The notes under the pieces are model-generated. The model was not told the origin of the DNA. It made no database searches and was given only the letters and a program-made list of their open reading frames with translations. The translations under genes and the position numbers were made by a program. A stretch of DNA of 64,000 nt from Neostapfia colusana (Eukaryota > Streptophyta > Magnoliopsida > Poales > Poaceae), in contig JASWHV010000007.1 of the NCBI GenBank assembly GCA_030760725.1, positions 27,481,324-27,545,323 on the forward strand, written 5' to 3'. The stretch's first letter is position 1. Each line of letters starts with the position of its first letter. Shown piece by piece: positions 33,625 to 46,200 of the stretch.

Positions 33625-36199
33625 TTCTATTTTGCAGGCTTACTCCTCCGGTGGATCTAAGTGGGTACTAGATAGCGGATGCACAAATCATATGACCGGA
33701 GAGAGAGGTATGTTTGTGGAATACGAGTGCAACAAGGATCCAAGTGAAGGTATATACTTTGGAGACAACAGCCAAGGAAAGGTCCTTGGTAGTGGTAACA
33801 TTGAAATATCCTCTCAACACACCTTATCTAATGTTTTACATGTAGACTCTCTAGATTATAATCTTTTATCAATATCTCAACTATGCGACAAAGGTTACAA
33901 CTGTTTATTCACTAATGAGGGTGTGACCGTCTTTAGAAGAAGCGATGGCTCGATTGCATTCAAGGGATTGTTGAAGGGAAAGCTTTATCTTGTTGACTTC
34001 AACAAATATAAAGCCGAACTCAACACTTGCCTGGTTGCTAAGACCAACATGGGATGGCTGTGGCATAGACGGCTAGCCCATGTTGGAATGAGAAATCTGC
34101 AGAAACTTCTAAAAGGTGGTCACATCCGTGGTCTTAAGGATGTGGTTTTTGAAAAAGACAGGCCATGCAACGCTTGTCAAGCAGGAAAACAAGTTGGAGC
34201 ACCACACCCCGCCAAGAATGTGATGACCACCGCTATACCGCTGGAACTTCTCCACATGGATCTCTTTGGTCCAATTGCGTACATCAGCATCGGCGGTAAC
34301 AAATACGGTTTAGTAATTGTTGATGATTTTTCAAGATTTACCTGGGTATTTTTCTTGTATGATAAATCAGAAACTCAGGGAACCCTCAAGAAGTTCTTGA
34401 AAAGAGCTCAAAATGAATTCTCATCAACCGTAAAGAATATCAGAAGTGACAATGGGACAGAATTCAAGAACACCCAAGTTGAAGAATATCTCAATGAAGA
34501 AGGTATAAAGCATGAATTCTCGGCACCCTATTCTCCTCAACAGAACAGGGTGGCCGAAAGGAAGAACAGAACATTGATCGAAATGGCGAGAACAATGTTA
34601 GATGAATACAAGACGCCAGACCGATTTTGGGCAGAAGCAGTGAACACCGCTTGTCATGCCACAAATCAGTTGTACCTTCATCGACTACTGAAGAAAACTC
34701 CATATGAGCTTCTCACGGGTAAAAAGCCTAACGTGTCCTATTTCAAAGTTTTTGGTTGCAAATGTTTTATTCTGAACAAGAAACCAAGGGCCTCGAAGTT
34801 TGCTTCGAAGTCCGATGAAGGATTCTTGCTCGGATATGAATCGAATGCCTACGCCTATCGTGTCTTCAACAAGGTGTCCGGCCTTGTTGAAGTAGCGCGT
34901 GACGTAGTGTTCGATGAAACTAACGGCTCACAAGTTGAGCAAGTCGATAAGTCTATGCTAGATAAGGAGGAAGCTCCATGTGCAACGCTGAAGAAAATGG
35001 CACTTGGTGATATCCTACCACGAGAGGAGACACAAGATGAATTTCAACAAGGAAGCAATGATCAAGGGGGAGCTCCTACACAAGATCAAGTTGAGGAAGA
35101 TCAAGAAAATCAAGATGATCATGGAAGCAATGATCTAGGGGGAGACATGACACATGAAGACAATGAAGAACAAATAGCTATACAAATTCCACACCCAAGA
35201 GTACATCAGTGTGTGCAAAGGGACCATCCTGTCAACAATATCATTGGAGATATTGCTAAGGGACTAACTACTAGACCTCAAATTGCAAATTTTTGTGAAC
35301 ATTATTCTTTTGTGTCTTTTCTGGAGCCATACAGGGTAGAAGAAGCCTTAAGGGATCCAGACTGGGTGATTGCGATGTAAGAGGAGCTGAACAACTTCAA
35401 AAGAAATGAAGTGTGGGAGCTGGTGGAAAGACCAAGGGCGAACATCGTTGGAACCAAATGGGTCTTTCGGAACAAGCAAGATGAACATGGAGTAGTGACA
35501 AGAAATAAAGCGAGGTTGGTGGCCAAAGGTTATTCTCAAGTGGAAGGTTTGGATTTCGATGAAACCTTCGCTCCTGTAGCTAGACTTGAGTCCATTCGCA
35601 TTTTATTGGCATATGCTACTCACCATAATTTTAAGTTGTATCAAATGGACGTCAAGAGTGCCTTTCTCAATGGTCCGATAAAGGAGGAAGTCTATGTGGA
35701 GCAGCCACCGGGGTTCGAAGATCAGAAGTATCCCAACCATGTCTATAAACTGCGTAAGGCTCTCTATGGCCTCAAACAGGCTCCTCGAGCCTGGTATGAG
35801 TGCCTTAGAGATTTTCTGATTCAAAATGGATTCAAAATTGGTAAAGCTGACTATACACTCTTTACTAAACATTTTGATGATCATTTATTCGTATGTCAAA
35901 TTTATGTTGATGACATTATCTTTGGATCCACTAACGAGTCCTTCTGTGAAGAATTTAGCAAAATAATGACAGACAAGTTCGAGATGTCAATGATGGGTGA
36001 ATTAAAGTTCTTCCTGGGATTTCAAGTAAAGCAACTGAGAGAAGGTACATTTATAAGCCAAACTAAATATACACAAGACATTCTCAAGAAATTCAATATG
36101 GCAAAGCCAAGCCCATCAAGACACCCATGGCCATCAACGGACATCTCGACCTCAATGAAGACGGTCCAAATGTGGACCAAAAGGTATATCAGTCCATGA
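33602..36199 (+). pseudogene. Sirevirus pol: protease, integrase and RT, with a nonsense codon
   Basis: This is the +1 frame relative to gag, open from 33602. Protease VLDSGCTNHMTG (33668-33703) keeps the DSG active site. Integrase has the zinc-binding HRRLAH / CNACQ pair, then MDLFG, RSDNGTEF and the ERKNRT segment. RT shows SAFLNG and YVDDI near 35906. A TAA at 35378-35380 replaces a sense codon between integrase and RT. A one-base frameshift near 36100-36125 moves the reading to another frame. Domains are otherwise complete. Confidence 0.9.
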
Positions 36200-36854
36200 T
36201 TGGCTCTTTACTATACTTATGTGCATCTAGGCCAGATATTATGCTTAGTGTTTGCATGTGTGCAAGGTTTCAAGCCGCACCTAAAGAGTGTCACTTAATT
36301 GCTGTAAAAAGAATCCTAAGGTACCTTGTGCACACACCCAACTTGGGCCTTTGGTATCCCAAAGGATCCAAGTTTAACTTGATAGGGTATTCCGACGCCG
36401 ACTATGCAGGATGCAAAGTCGATAGAAAGAGCACGTCAGGGACCTGTCAATTTCTTGTTAGGTCCCTAGTTTTTGGTCATCTAAAAAGCAAAACTCCATT
36501 GCTCTTTCCACAGCGGAAGCAGAGTATGTTGCAGCCGGTAGTTGCTGTGCGCAACTGCTTTGGATGCAACAAACTCTTAGGGACTACGGCTACAATCTAA
36601 GTCATATCCCGCTTCTATGCGATAATGAAAGTGCTATAAAGATTGCACACAACCCGGTAGAGCACTCAAGAACTAAGCACATAGACATCCGTCATCACTT
36701 TCTTAGAGATCATTCATTAAAAGGTGACATAGCTATTTCACATGTTAGGACTGAAAAACAACTTGCAGATATTTTTACCAAACCATTAGATGAGAAAAGG
36801 TTCTGTGAACTAAGAAATGAGCTAAACATTCTTGACTCTCGAAATGTGGCTTGA
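36127..36854 (+). pseudogene. Sirevirus RT tail and RNase H, frameshifted
   Basis: It continues in two different frames (36127-36470, then 36470-36854), giving the connection domain (GSLLYLCASRPDIM), the RNase H core and the terminal QLADIFTKPL motif. The second frame change, near 36465-36475, disrupts the segment just before the conserved AEAEYVA motif. Confidence 0.85.
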
Positions 36855-37742
36855 AACATTGCAGACCTGGTTGCAACTTAAATTGTTCCTCCGTATTGTC
36901 AAAAATGCTCCTCCTCTCCTTTCTACTCAGAAAACTATTTTTAATGAATAAATCTTGTGGATTATGACCATTGTTCGATTGCTGATTGCCTACTGGTCGT
37001 AATCACCAAGACTACTTGCAAAATTGTTGTCCTTGGATCACTATTAGTTATCTATATATGTATCAAGTCTGTTGGAAACGGACTAGTCCGATTTCCAACC
37101 GGACTAGTCTGGACAGACAACAATTAGGTTAACTCAGGGGTACCGGACTAGTCCGCTACCATGACCGGACTAGTCCGGTCAGTCGTATATAGAAGCAGTT
37201 GGCCGGACCAAACGCCTCCCTCTCCACTCATAAGCACTTTGTCTCACCCTCTCTCCAAAACCCTAGCTCCCAAAGTGATTTTCGAGTTGAGCCCTCAAAC
37301 TCGGAATTTTCTCCGTGAAAAAGCCTCTTTTCGATGAGGGGATCCTACTTTCCGGACTCATCCGGACTGGTTGCCACTCCTTCAACGCGAATCTTCAAAT
37401 CTTGGTAAATCCCCCCAAAACCAAAATCTCAATTTTTCTAGCTCTAGCTAGTTTCCTTTGATTTCAAAAGGATGTACATTGCATAAATAGATGTATTCCT
37501 ACCACTTTCCTACCCTTGTGTCCTTAGATAGGAGAGTTGTTTCAAATGAAACATTCAATTTAGGGTTCTTATGCTAGGCCGGACTAGTCCGGCGCTCAGA
37601 TGCGGACAAGTCCGGTCCACCGGACTAGTCCGCACTCTGAAACCGGACAAGTCCGGTCTCTGACAGTTGAACCCCTACACTTCCATTTGAAGTCGATAAT
37701 GTGTCCGTTTGCATCTAATCCTTAAACTCCTTATCAGGCATC
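36855..37742. other. Sirevirus spacer with further palindromes
   Basis: Non-coding between pol and the third ORF. It contains further full and partial CCGGACTAGTCCGG palindromes at 37075-37185 and 37578-37660, outside the LTRs. Confidence 0.8.
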
Positions 37743-39086
37743 ATGTCTTCAGGATCAGATGACGGCTCTTTTCACATTGACGAAGAAGTTCAACGTGAAA
37801 GAGTGAGGAGAGCTAAGGAGGGAGTGATGAAGAAGAGACATGATGTCAATGCTCACTCTCCACCCTCCGACGACAATCTATCTAAGAAGAGGAAAGTCAT
37901 TATCAAAAGGCCTCAAAGGAAAGATGCTGCTGAGGGCTCGTCAGGGCCAAGAAGAGTTCTCAATAAAGGGAAGGGACTTGCTAGTGGCCCCATTGGGCCT
38001 CTGAAAATGAAAAATCCCGTTCACCGCAACAGGCAGCCTTCAAGTGAGGATTTCACTGGAAAAGGGAATGAGCTAGCTGATAACTTCAGGAAGATTGAAG
38101 TGTATGACCGACCTAAACAATGTTCTGATCCAAGGTTCTGGAGCAACTTCCATGCAGACTACTACGAGCATGTGTACATGAAGATGAAGAATCCCGTAGT
38201 AGAGAGTCAATGGCTAAATGTCGAATACCTGAAGTCGAAGAGGTATCCTGCCTTTCGTGAGATGGTGGAGGCCTTAGAGAGGCACGGTCTGACGGACCTG
38301 CTATCCTTTGAGTATGACTGGAACAATGAAGTCATTACCCAGTTTTACTCCACTCTCTACTTTGCTCGGGATGATGGAGACAGTCTTACTTGGATGACTC
38401 ATGGTTCAAGGTATAGTGTCACGTATGATGAATTTGCTAGGATTCTTCACCTCCAAAACACTTTGGATCATGAACTGGTCATTCATAATCTGAAACCCCT
38501 AGAGAAGGAGGAACTTGAATTTCTCTATGACACAAGGATGCCATATGTTCCTCCCACCATCAAATATCTAAAGCACTTCTTTGTGGTCCTAAATAGAGTC
38601 TTGAGAAAGACGATAGCTCCGAAGGATGGAGATGCAGGAACTATACAAGGAACCTTGAGGACTCTCATGAAGGTCATTAGTGGGAGGAGACCATTCAATG
38701 TCTTTGAGTATATCTACAACGACATTGTGAACATCTCAATTACCCCCAACAGGTCCTGTGGATACGCACCGTATATCATGTACATGATTGAGAAAGTGAC
38801 GGGACTCGAGTTTCTCAAGGATGTCAAGCATACGGGGTTGAAGCCGCAAAAACCCACCGAGTACACTCTCCCTCCGGCTCCAACTGCCCCGTCCTCTCCA
38901 CCAGTGGAGAGGAGATCAAAGCAAGCTCATGATGACACTAGGTCTGCAGCTGCTCCTCCTGGTTCTCCACCTGCCCAAGAATCATCTAGCGGCATCCTCA
39001 AGATGCTCTCCTCCATCTTTGCCTGCTGCCGTAAGATCGAAGATAGGCAACGTAAAGAAAAGCTTGCAAGGAAGAAACATCAATAA
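37743..39086 (+). CDS. Sirevirus third (env-position) ORF, function unknown
   Basis: 447 codons. The N-terminus is basic and Lys/Arg-rich with nuclear-localisation-like clusters (KKRKVIIKRPQRK, residues ~48-62). A globular domain follows (~115-375), beginning CSDPRFWSNFHADYYE. The C-terminus is Pro/Ser-rich with a short hydrophobic segment (ILKMLSSIFACC). I see no signal peptide or strong transmembrane helix, so calling it an envelope protein is not supported by sequence. The central domain resembles plant-retrotransposon ORFs of the ATHILA ORF1 / plant-transposon-protein kind (weak recognition). After TAA 39084-39086 the frame stays open in an acidic tail to TGA 39240-39242, so the TAA may be recent. 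Confidence 0.75.
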   Translation: MSSGSDDGSFHIDEEVQRERVRRAKEGVMKKRHDVNAHSPPSDDNLSKKRKVIIKRPQRKDAAEGSSGPRRVLNKGKGLASGPIGPLKMKNPVHRNRQPSSEDFTGKGNELADNFRKIEVYDRPKQCSDPRFWSNFHADYYEHVYMKMKNPVVESQWLNVEYLKSKRYPAFREMVEALERHGLTDLLSFEYDWNNEVITQFYSTLYFARDDGDSLTWMTHGSRYSVTYDEFARILHLQNTLDHELVIHNLKPLEKEELEFLYDTRMPYVPPTIKYLKHFFVVLNRVLRKTIAPKDGDAGTIQGTLRTLMKVISGRRPFNVFEYIYNDIVNISITPNRSCGYAPYIMYMIEKVTGLEFLKDVKHTGLKPQKPTEYTLPPAPTAPSSPPVERRSKQAHDDTRSAAAPPGSPPAQESSSGILKMLSSIFACCRKIEDRQRKEKLARKKHQ

Positions 39087-39650
39087 TACGTCAATGCCAA
39101 TATCAAGTCTATCTGTGCAAAGCTTGAGATTGAGCCTGTTGGATCACCGCCCGCCTCCGAGGACTCAGAGGAAGATCCTGCTCCCGTGGATGCTGAAGAT
39201 GAAGATCAGACTGAGACTAACGGAGGAGGCAGCGATGAGTGATTCCCCTCAATTTTCCCTTTTTGGTGTCTTGATGCCAAAGGGGGAGAGATTGAGATGG
39301 AAGATTGAGATTAGACTTGGACTTTTTCTATCTAGTATTAGTTATTAAGATCTTTTGTGATCAAGGACATGTACCTATTTTTAAAATCTTGTAATGCACT
39401 ATTTGTTTTCTTATGTGTGATGTACTATGCTCTAATGCCCACTTACATGTTCACTACTGTTTGTCTTTAATTTATCACATGTTGTTTATCATACACCTGT
39501 GAGGCACCCCACCATAAGGTGTGTGCATATGTGAGAAGCTTTTTGTGAATTCTTTATTATTCTCATACGTGCACACCTTATGAAAATCAACCTTTTATTC
39601 TCAATTGTGATATCTCAAATGGTTGTCATCAATCACCAAAAAGGGGAGAT
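39087..39650. other. Sirevirus 3' non-coding region with two purine tracts
   Basis: AAAGGGGGAGAT near 39278-39290 and AAAAAGGGGAGAT next to the LTR at 39638-39650. An imperfect inverted repeat GCACCCCACCATAAGGTGTG / CACACCTTATG lies near 39500-39580. Confidence 0.7.
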
Positions 39651-41074
39651 TGTAAGTGCATCTAGGATATCCCTTGTGGGTTTTGGCTAATTGATGACGA
39701 ACATATGAGATCCTAATGAAACTATTAAGATGATTGCAGGATAAACAAAGTGAACTGGCTCAGCACACACAAAAAGGTGAAAAATAGAGTGGTGCCCGAA
39801 AAGGAAGACGTTAGTGGAATTTAGAGGAGCAAAGTAGATATAAATGTATAGGTTGTGTGTGAGAGAGACACATCCCAAGAGCTCATGACTTTGCGTAAGG
39901 GTAAGGGGTTTAAAAATCAACTAAAATCCACTGAAAACCGGACTAGTCCGTTCATGGACCGGACTAGTCCGTTTAACTTTCTAAAAGACGCAAACATAGT
40001 GCACCGGACTAGTCCGCCTTGTGAACCGGACTAGTCCGGTCAGCTCACTGGAATGCAACCGGACAAGTCCGGTTTTAGACCGGACTAGTCCGGTCATGTC
40101 TCTATTGTCCTCTTTAGAGGACTGCGGACTAGTCCATTCAAGCGACAGGACTAGTCCGCTGAAGTTTCTGAAACCCCATTTCACATAGCACCGGACAGGT
40201 CCGGTTTGTGGACCGGACTAGTCCGGTTAACCCACTGGAAGTAGACCGGACAAGTCCGATCATATACCAGACTAGTCCGGTAGTAGGTTTAACAACGGTA
40301 ACTTTTTGGGAAAGCCTATAAAAAGAGGTCCTTCGTCTTTTCCCTTGAGTGACACGACTTATACTGTCAAAAACTGAAACCCTAGCGCCGCCACCTGTCC
40401 CAAGAGCCCAAAAACACGTCTCCCCACACATCTAAGGTGCAAAAAGGTGAAGATCAATAAAATACTTGGATTTGGGATTGGGAGATCGTCGTTCCTTCGT
40501 TGTGAGCTCTTGGGGTTTGATCTCTCTACACTCATATTCTGCATTGTAATCTTTTTGAGTGTATTTGATCAACTTCTCATTGTAATTCTTGTGGGAGCCC
40601 TCAACGTGTGAGGTTGCCCCATAAACACGGTGATTACACTTGATAGTGAAGTCAAGTCGGCCTGTGTGGTGACTTGAAGAGGGAAAGGGTTGGGAACCCG
40701 ACTCTGTGTGAGCTTCCTCAACGAGGACGTAGATCTCTTGGTGAGATCGAACCTCGGTAAAAATTCGTGTCTCTTGTCTCTCATTTGTTTTATATTTTGA
40801 TACATTAGATCACTAGTTTGCTAGTCATCGTTTGAGTTCCTTATAAGTTTGCACGTGCATCCATACAATAAATTTAATTTATAAAAACTGTTGTTCTCAT
40901 TCCGCTGCTGAGAAATTAAATTTATGAGACACACTTAATTAACTCAAATAATTCAGCACACCGGACTAGTCCGCCCACACAACCGGACTAGTTCGGTCAC
41001 TCAAGTTTCTGATAACTTTATTAAGTGTGCAGGAATCTTTAAAGGCCTATTCACCCCCCTCTAGGCCACATTCA
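39651..41074 (+). repeat. 3' LTR of the Sirevirus
   Basis: 1424 bp, nearly identical to 29875-31299. Most of the about 17 differences are transitions. Confidence 0.96.
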
Positions 41075-41079
41075 ACTAA

Positions 41080-41660
41080 GTACCTCGATATGAGACTATC
41101 CTCGAGGGTACTCCATGTAGTTTCGCAATACGGTCTATGTACAACTTAGCCAGCTTACTCCCATTGTAGGTAGTGCGCACAGGAATAAAGTGTGCAACTT
41201 TAGTCAGACGGTCGACCACTACCCACACGGAGTCATTACAATTCTTGTTCCTTGGCAGGCCAGTGATGAAATTCATTCCTACCTCATCCTATTTCCAAAC
41301 GGGAACCGGTAAGGGTTGTAATAGGCCACTCGACTTTTGATGCTTAGCTTTGACCCTTCTACACACATCACAATAAGCTACGAATCTGGCTATGTCACCC
41401 TTCATACCAACCCACCAATACTTCTACTTAATATCCACGTACATCTTTGTGACTCCAGGGTGGATAGAGTAGGCAGAGTTATGAGCTTCATCCATGATCG
41501 TATTCTGATAGTGACCTTATGAAGGCACACACAACCGTTTCTTGAACCACAATATTCCATCTCTATCAACTCTAAAGTCTGGTGCCTTGCCTTCACTGAT
41601 TTGTTCCTTGATCTTCATTAACTTTTCATCCTCCTGTTGAGCCTTCTTAATCTAGTCATC
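41080..41660 (-). pseudogene. Gypsy integrase N-terminal half
   Basis: It reads from the zinc-binding region (HPGVTKMY, CDVCRR near 41400-41340) into the core (NFITGLPR, VVVDRLTKVAHFIPV). Several in-frame stops occur (near 41520, 41430 and 41285). At 41090-41088 a Tyr codon stands where the second catalytic Asp of the DDE triad is expected (SYRGT instead of SDRGT). The Sirevirus target duplication follows immediately. Confidence 0.85.
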
Positions 41661-42863
41661 TAGGACAGAGTGGACGCTAAGGTTGTAATTGTAGGAGTGA
41701 GGTACAATACTTAGTTTCAACTTCATCATCTCCTCGCACAGTTGTGGTACTTGAGTCACCAAGTGATGACAACATGCTTTCCTGCTGAGAGCGTCTACCA
41801 TAACATTTGCTTTACCCAGGTGGTAGTGGATCTCCACATCATAATTCTTAATTAGTTCCAACCATCTTCGTTGTCTTAGATTCAAATCAGGTTGGGTAAA
41901 AATATACTTGAGGCCCTTATGGTCTGTGTAGATTTCACACTTGTTACCGATCAGATAGTGTCTCCAAATTTTAAGAGCATGCACTACCGCAACCAATTCC
42001 AAGTCATGGGTTGGGTAGTTTTGCTCGTGTGGCCTTAACTGACGAGAGGCATAGGACACCACTCGTCCTTCTTGCATTAACACACATCCAAGGCCGTGTC
42101 TATAAGCATTAAAATAAATAACGAAGCTCTTATGAATATCCGGTAAGACTAAGACTGGGGCCGTGGTTAGTCTTCCTTTCAACTCACGAAAACTTTGCTC
42201 ACATGCTTCAGTCCACATAAACTTCTTATCATTTTTGAGTAGTTCCGTCATTGGTCGGGCTAGCTTGGAAAATCTTTTGATGAACCTCCGATAATAACCA
42301 GCCATACCCAGAAAACTACGAGTCTCCGAGACCAAAGTTGGTTGCTTCCAAGATGATACGGCTTTGACCTTCTCTGGATCAACTGCAACTCCTCGGCTAT
42401 CAGCACATGCCCAAGGAAACTAACTTTCTGTAACCAAAACTCACATTTACTGAATTTGGCATAAAGTTGATGGCTCCTGAGCCGGTCCAAAACAACATGC
42501 AGATGTTGCGTGTGCTCTGCTTCACTTCGTGAATAGACTAGAATGTCATCGATGAAGACAACGACAAACTTGTCCAACTCTTGCATGAACACCCGGTTCA
42601 TTAGGTTCATGAAATAGGCAGGGGCATTGGTTAATCCAAAAGACATCACTGTGAACTCGAACTGACTGTAGCGAGTCACAAATGCCGTCTTAGGTATATC
42701 TTCGGGGTTAATCCTCACTTGATGATATCCAGACCTCAAGTCAATCTTTGAGAAAAACTTGACCCCCTTTAGCTGGTCGAATAGAATATCTATCCGGGGT
42801 AGAGGGTATTTGTTCTTGATGGTCACCGCATTAAGAGCTCGGTAATCTACACAGCCTCTTACT
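41652..42863 (-). pseudogene. Gypsy reverse transcriptase and RNase H
   Basis: It starts at CVDYRALN next to the Copia 3 insertion. RT motifs include KIDLRSGYHQVR and the active-site FIDDILVYS (about 42560-42530). A frameshift near 42390 leads to SFLGMAGYYRRF. In RNase H the usual catalytic DAS is NAY (42110-42102), an Asp-to-Asn loss. HHLGKANVMVDALSRK-like sequence follows, then a stop near 41652. Confidence 0.88.
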
Positions 42864-43197
42864 TGTTGGCAATTCCTCTCCTCCCAGGTGTGTTCACTCC
42901 AACTCACAAAGACTGGGAGACTGATTCTTTGTTGTGCACTATGAACCAGGCGTAGTGCCCCTTTATTTATATTGAAAACTGAGAACCAGGCCATAGCCAT
43001 CAGTTCCTAGATTACAGGATCACTTCTAACTAACTCCTGCCATGCAGGGATAAGTACTGACTAACTCCTGCCATGCAGGATTAACTGCTGAACTGATTTA
43101 GGACCAGTTCAGACCACTACTTGGTCAGTTCTAGGAACTGTCGACTGAAAACTTCAGTCTTATTACAAAGCAAATAACACTAGACTTAACTGCTACA
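42864..43197 (-). repeat. 3' LTR of Copia 3
   Basis: Contains two copies of TAACTCCTGCCATGCAGG, as does the 5' copy. TATTTATATT near 42962-42971 may be the TATA region on the inverse strand. Confidence 0.88.
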
Positions 43198-43207
43198 TTT
43201 CTCCCCC

Positions 43208-46200
43208 TTAAGTCTTGTGTTTCAGCTTGGACTTAATCTGAGTCAGTTCAATTCTATCACACAGCTCCTTGAATCTGACTCTTCCTAGAGCCTTTATTCT
43301 AATGTCGGCTAGTTGGTCCTTGGTGTTGACAAACTCCGCATTGATACTCCCTTCGTCCACACATTGTCTGATAAAGTGATAACGAACTCTTATGTGCTTA
43401 CTGCCCTCATGAAAAACTTGGTTTTTCATAAGAGCCAGAGCAGACTTGTTATCAACCCTCGACTCCACTTTCTTGACTTCCTCCTTTCTTAGATCAGCTA
43501 GGAGCCATGCCAGCCACAGTCCTTGGGTGGAGGCACTTGTTGCAGCCACATACTCTGCCTCACATGAAGACATTGCCACAACCTTTTGCTTGAGTGAATG
43601 CCAGCTTATCAGACTTGTTCCAAGGAAAAACAGAACTCCTGAAGTGCTGTGACTTGTATCAATATCACCAGCATAATCACTGTCACAGTAGCCGATTAGT
43701 CTTGCTCCCCCTGAACCTCTCTTATAGAAACACCCATACTCCATTGTTCCTGCAACATAGCGCAGTACTCTCTTCAGTGCTCCCATGTGTTCAGAAGTTG
43801 GCCTCTGCATAAACCTGCTGAGGTATCCAACCACAAAACTCAGATCAGGGGTGTGGACTAAATATCGAAGGCTGCCAATTAACCTTTGGTACAAAGTTTC
43901 ATCCTTCTCCTCCTCTTCACTGTTGCGGCTTAATTTGAGGTGTTGCTCCATTGGAGTATGTGAAGGGTTGCAATCTGTCATGCCTCCAACCTATAACATC
44001 TTTTGTGCATAGTGTGTTTGGCATAGAGGAATTCCATCTGAGCTTTGTTGTACCTCAAGTCCGAGGTAGAAAGTCAGCAACCCAAGATCAGCCATCTTGA
44101 ACTGCATCTTCATCTCTTTCTTGAATCTCAGAATTTCTTCAGGAGCTGTCCTTGTGATCATAGGTCATCAACATAAACTCCTACTATGAGCTTACCTCCG
44201 CTTCCTGTTCTGCAGTAAATGGCATGTTCATGTTGGCTTTGCTGAAAACCAAGCTTCCTTCGGGTGTTGTCCAGCTTCTCATACCAGGCGTGAGGTGCTT
44301 GCCTCAGCCCATAAAGCGCACAATGAAGTCGTAGCACTTTATCCTCCTCTAGGGACCACAAACCCTTTTGGATGATGAACATACACCTCTTCAGCAAGTT
44401 CACCATTGAGAAAGGCTGTCTTAACGTCCATATGATGGACTGCCCAGCCTTCATCTGCTGCGAGAGTAAGTATCAGCCGTATTGACTCTATTCGAGCAAC
44501 AGGAGCATATACCTCTTCAAAGTCGACCCCTGGTTCTTGGACATAGCCTCTGGCCACGAGACATGCCTTGTGCTTCACAACTGCCCCTGACTTATCTCTC
44601 TTGACCTTGAAGATCCACTTGAGGCTGATTGCACGATGGCCCTTTGGCAGAACTGCTAAGTCCCATGTTTGATTCTCTTGAATGGAGTCCAGCTCTTCCT
44701 TCATTGCCTTGCGCCAGGAATCACTCTTTTCAGCTTCAAAGAAAGTCTCTGGCTCCCCTTCTGCTGCCAACTGAAGTTCCTCCTGAACTCTAGAGGACGA
44801 CCACATGGCCTTTGTGCCAACTTCCGCAAAGCATGTCCTGGAGCAGGCTCTCTAGAGCCTATAACATTGTCAATGGGACGATAGCGGATCGGGGACTCAT
44901 CATGAAAGGCATCCAGACGATCCTCATCGTCGTTGAGCGGTGTCACAAACTCAGGAGCTTCTGGAGTTGGAGTTCTTGGCTCAGGTTGATGGTCCCCCTG
45001 GCATGGAGAAAGAGTGGGGCAGAAACTGGTGATTCTGCCCTTTCTTCTTGGGCAGCCGGCACACCCACTGTATAGAACTTTACTGAAAAATCCTGCTGCA
45101 ATGGTGTGCCTTCCTCTTCCTTTTTCCAGTTCCAGCCTCTATCTTCATCAAAGACTACATCTCTGGATACACTTACACGCCCCGTGGCTGGATTGAGGAG
45201 CTTGTAGGCTTTGACCCCTTCTGAATAGCCAATGAACACCATGGGGTGACTTCTTTCTTCTAGCTTCTTCAGCCCTGGTCTTTTGTCCTTGATAAATACC
45301 AAGCAACCAAAAATCTTGAGAAACCTCACAGGTGGCTTCCTCCCATAGTAGGCTTCATAGGGTGTCATCCCTTCCAGAGCTCTAGTAGGAGCTCTGTTCA
45401 GCAAGAACACAGCTGTGCTAACAGCTTCTCCCCAGTAGCATGCTGGCATGCCTCTTTCCTTGAGCAGAGCTCTTGCAGTAGCAAGGATTGAATGATTCCT
45501 CCTTTCTACCACTCCATTTTGTTGTGGAGTATACGGAGCAGAGAAGTGCCTCTGAATCCCCTCATCTGCACAATAAGTGGCAAATTCTCTTGCTGTGAAT
45601 TCCCCTCCATTGTCAGTCCTTAGCACCTTCAGTGGCCTTCCAACTTCCTTCTCAGTCATTGCCTTGACTCTTTTGATGGCCTCAGCAGCATCACTCTTGG
45701 CTGTAATCACACAGACCCACATGAACCTTGTGGCATCATCCACAAGAAGGAGAAAGTAGCGTCGCCCACCCGACGTTGCTAGAGTAATTTGCCCACAAAG
45801 GTCCCCATGGATCAGTTCCAGTGGCGCCTCAGCTCGGTACTTAGCCTTGACTGGAAATGGCAATTGGCGCTGTTTAGTGATGACACAGGTATCACATACT
45901 GCTTTCTCTCCTATCTCCGACATCCCTATCACCATCTCACGACGGCAGAGCATGCGCAATGCGTTATAGCCTATATGGCCATACCGAGCATGCCAACGCT
46001 CTGTCTCGCGTAGACTGAGACATATGTCTTGTCTGACATCTGAATGTAATATATACAACCGGTTTGGTCCACGACTGATCTTCGCAAGAAGACGCTGTCG
46101 TTGATCCCAAATGCGTAGTATGCCTCCTACGATCTGAACCTTGCAGCCATTCTCATCAAGCTGTCCCACTGAGATTATGCTGTTCCTGAGCTTTGGGATG

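Larger units (their letters stand above)
29875..41074 (+). mobile_element. Sirevirus (Copia) retrotransposon, 11.2 kb, young, coding broken
   Basis: Bounded by 1425- and 1424-bp LTRs (TGTAAGTGC...CACATTCA) and a perfect 5-bp duplication ACTAA (29870-29874, 41075-41079). A tRNA-Met primer site (31302-31314) is followed by gag, protease, integrase, RT and RNase H. Then come a long 3' region with a third ORF, a first purine tract near 39280 (AAAGGGGGAGAT) and the terminal one at 39641-39650. LTRs and flanks carry many CCGGACTAGTCCGG-type palindromes. Palindrome arrays, multiple purine tracts and a third gene are known Sirevirus traits. By eye the LTRs differ at about 17 sites (about 1.2%). The insertion splits the Gypsy integrase. 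Confidence 0.96.
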
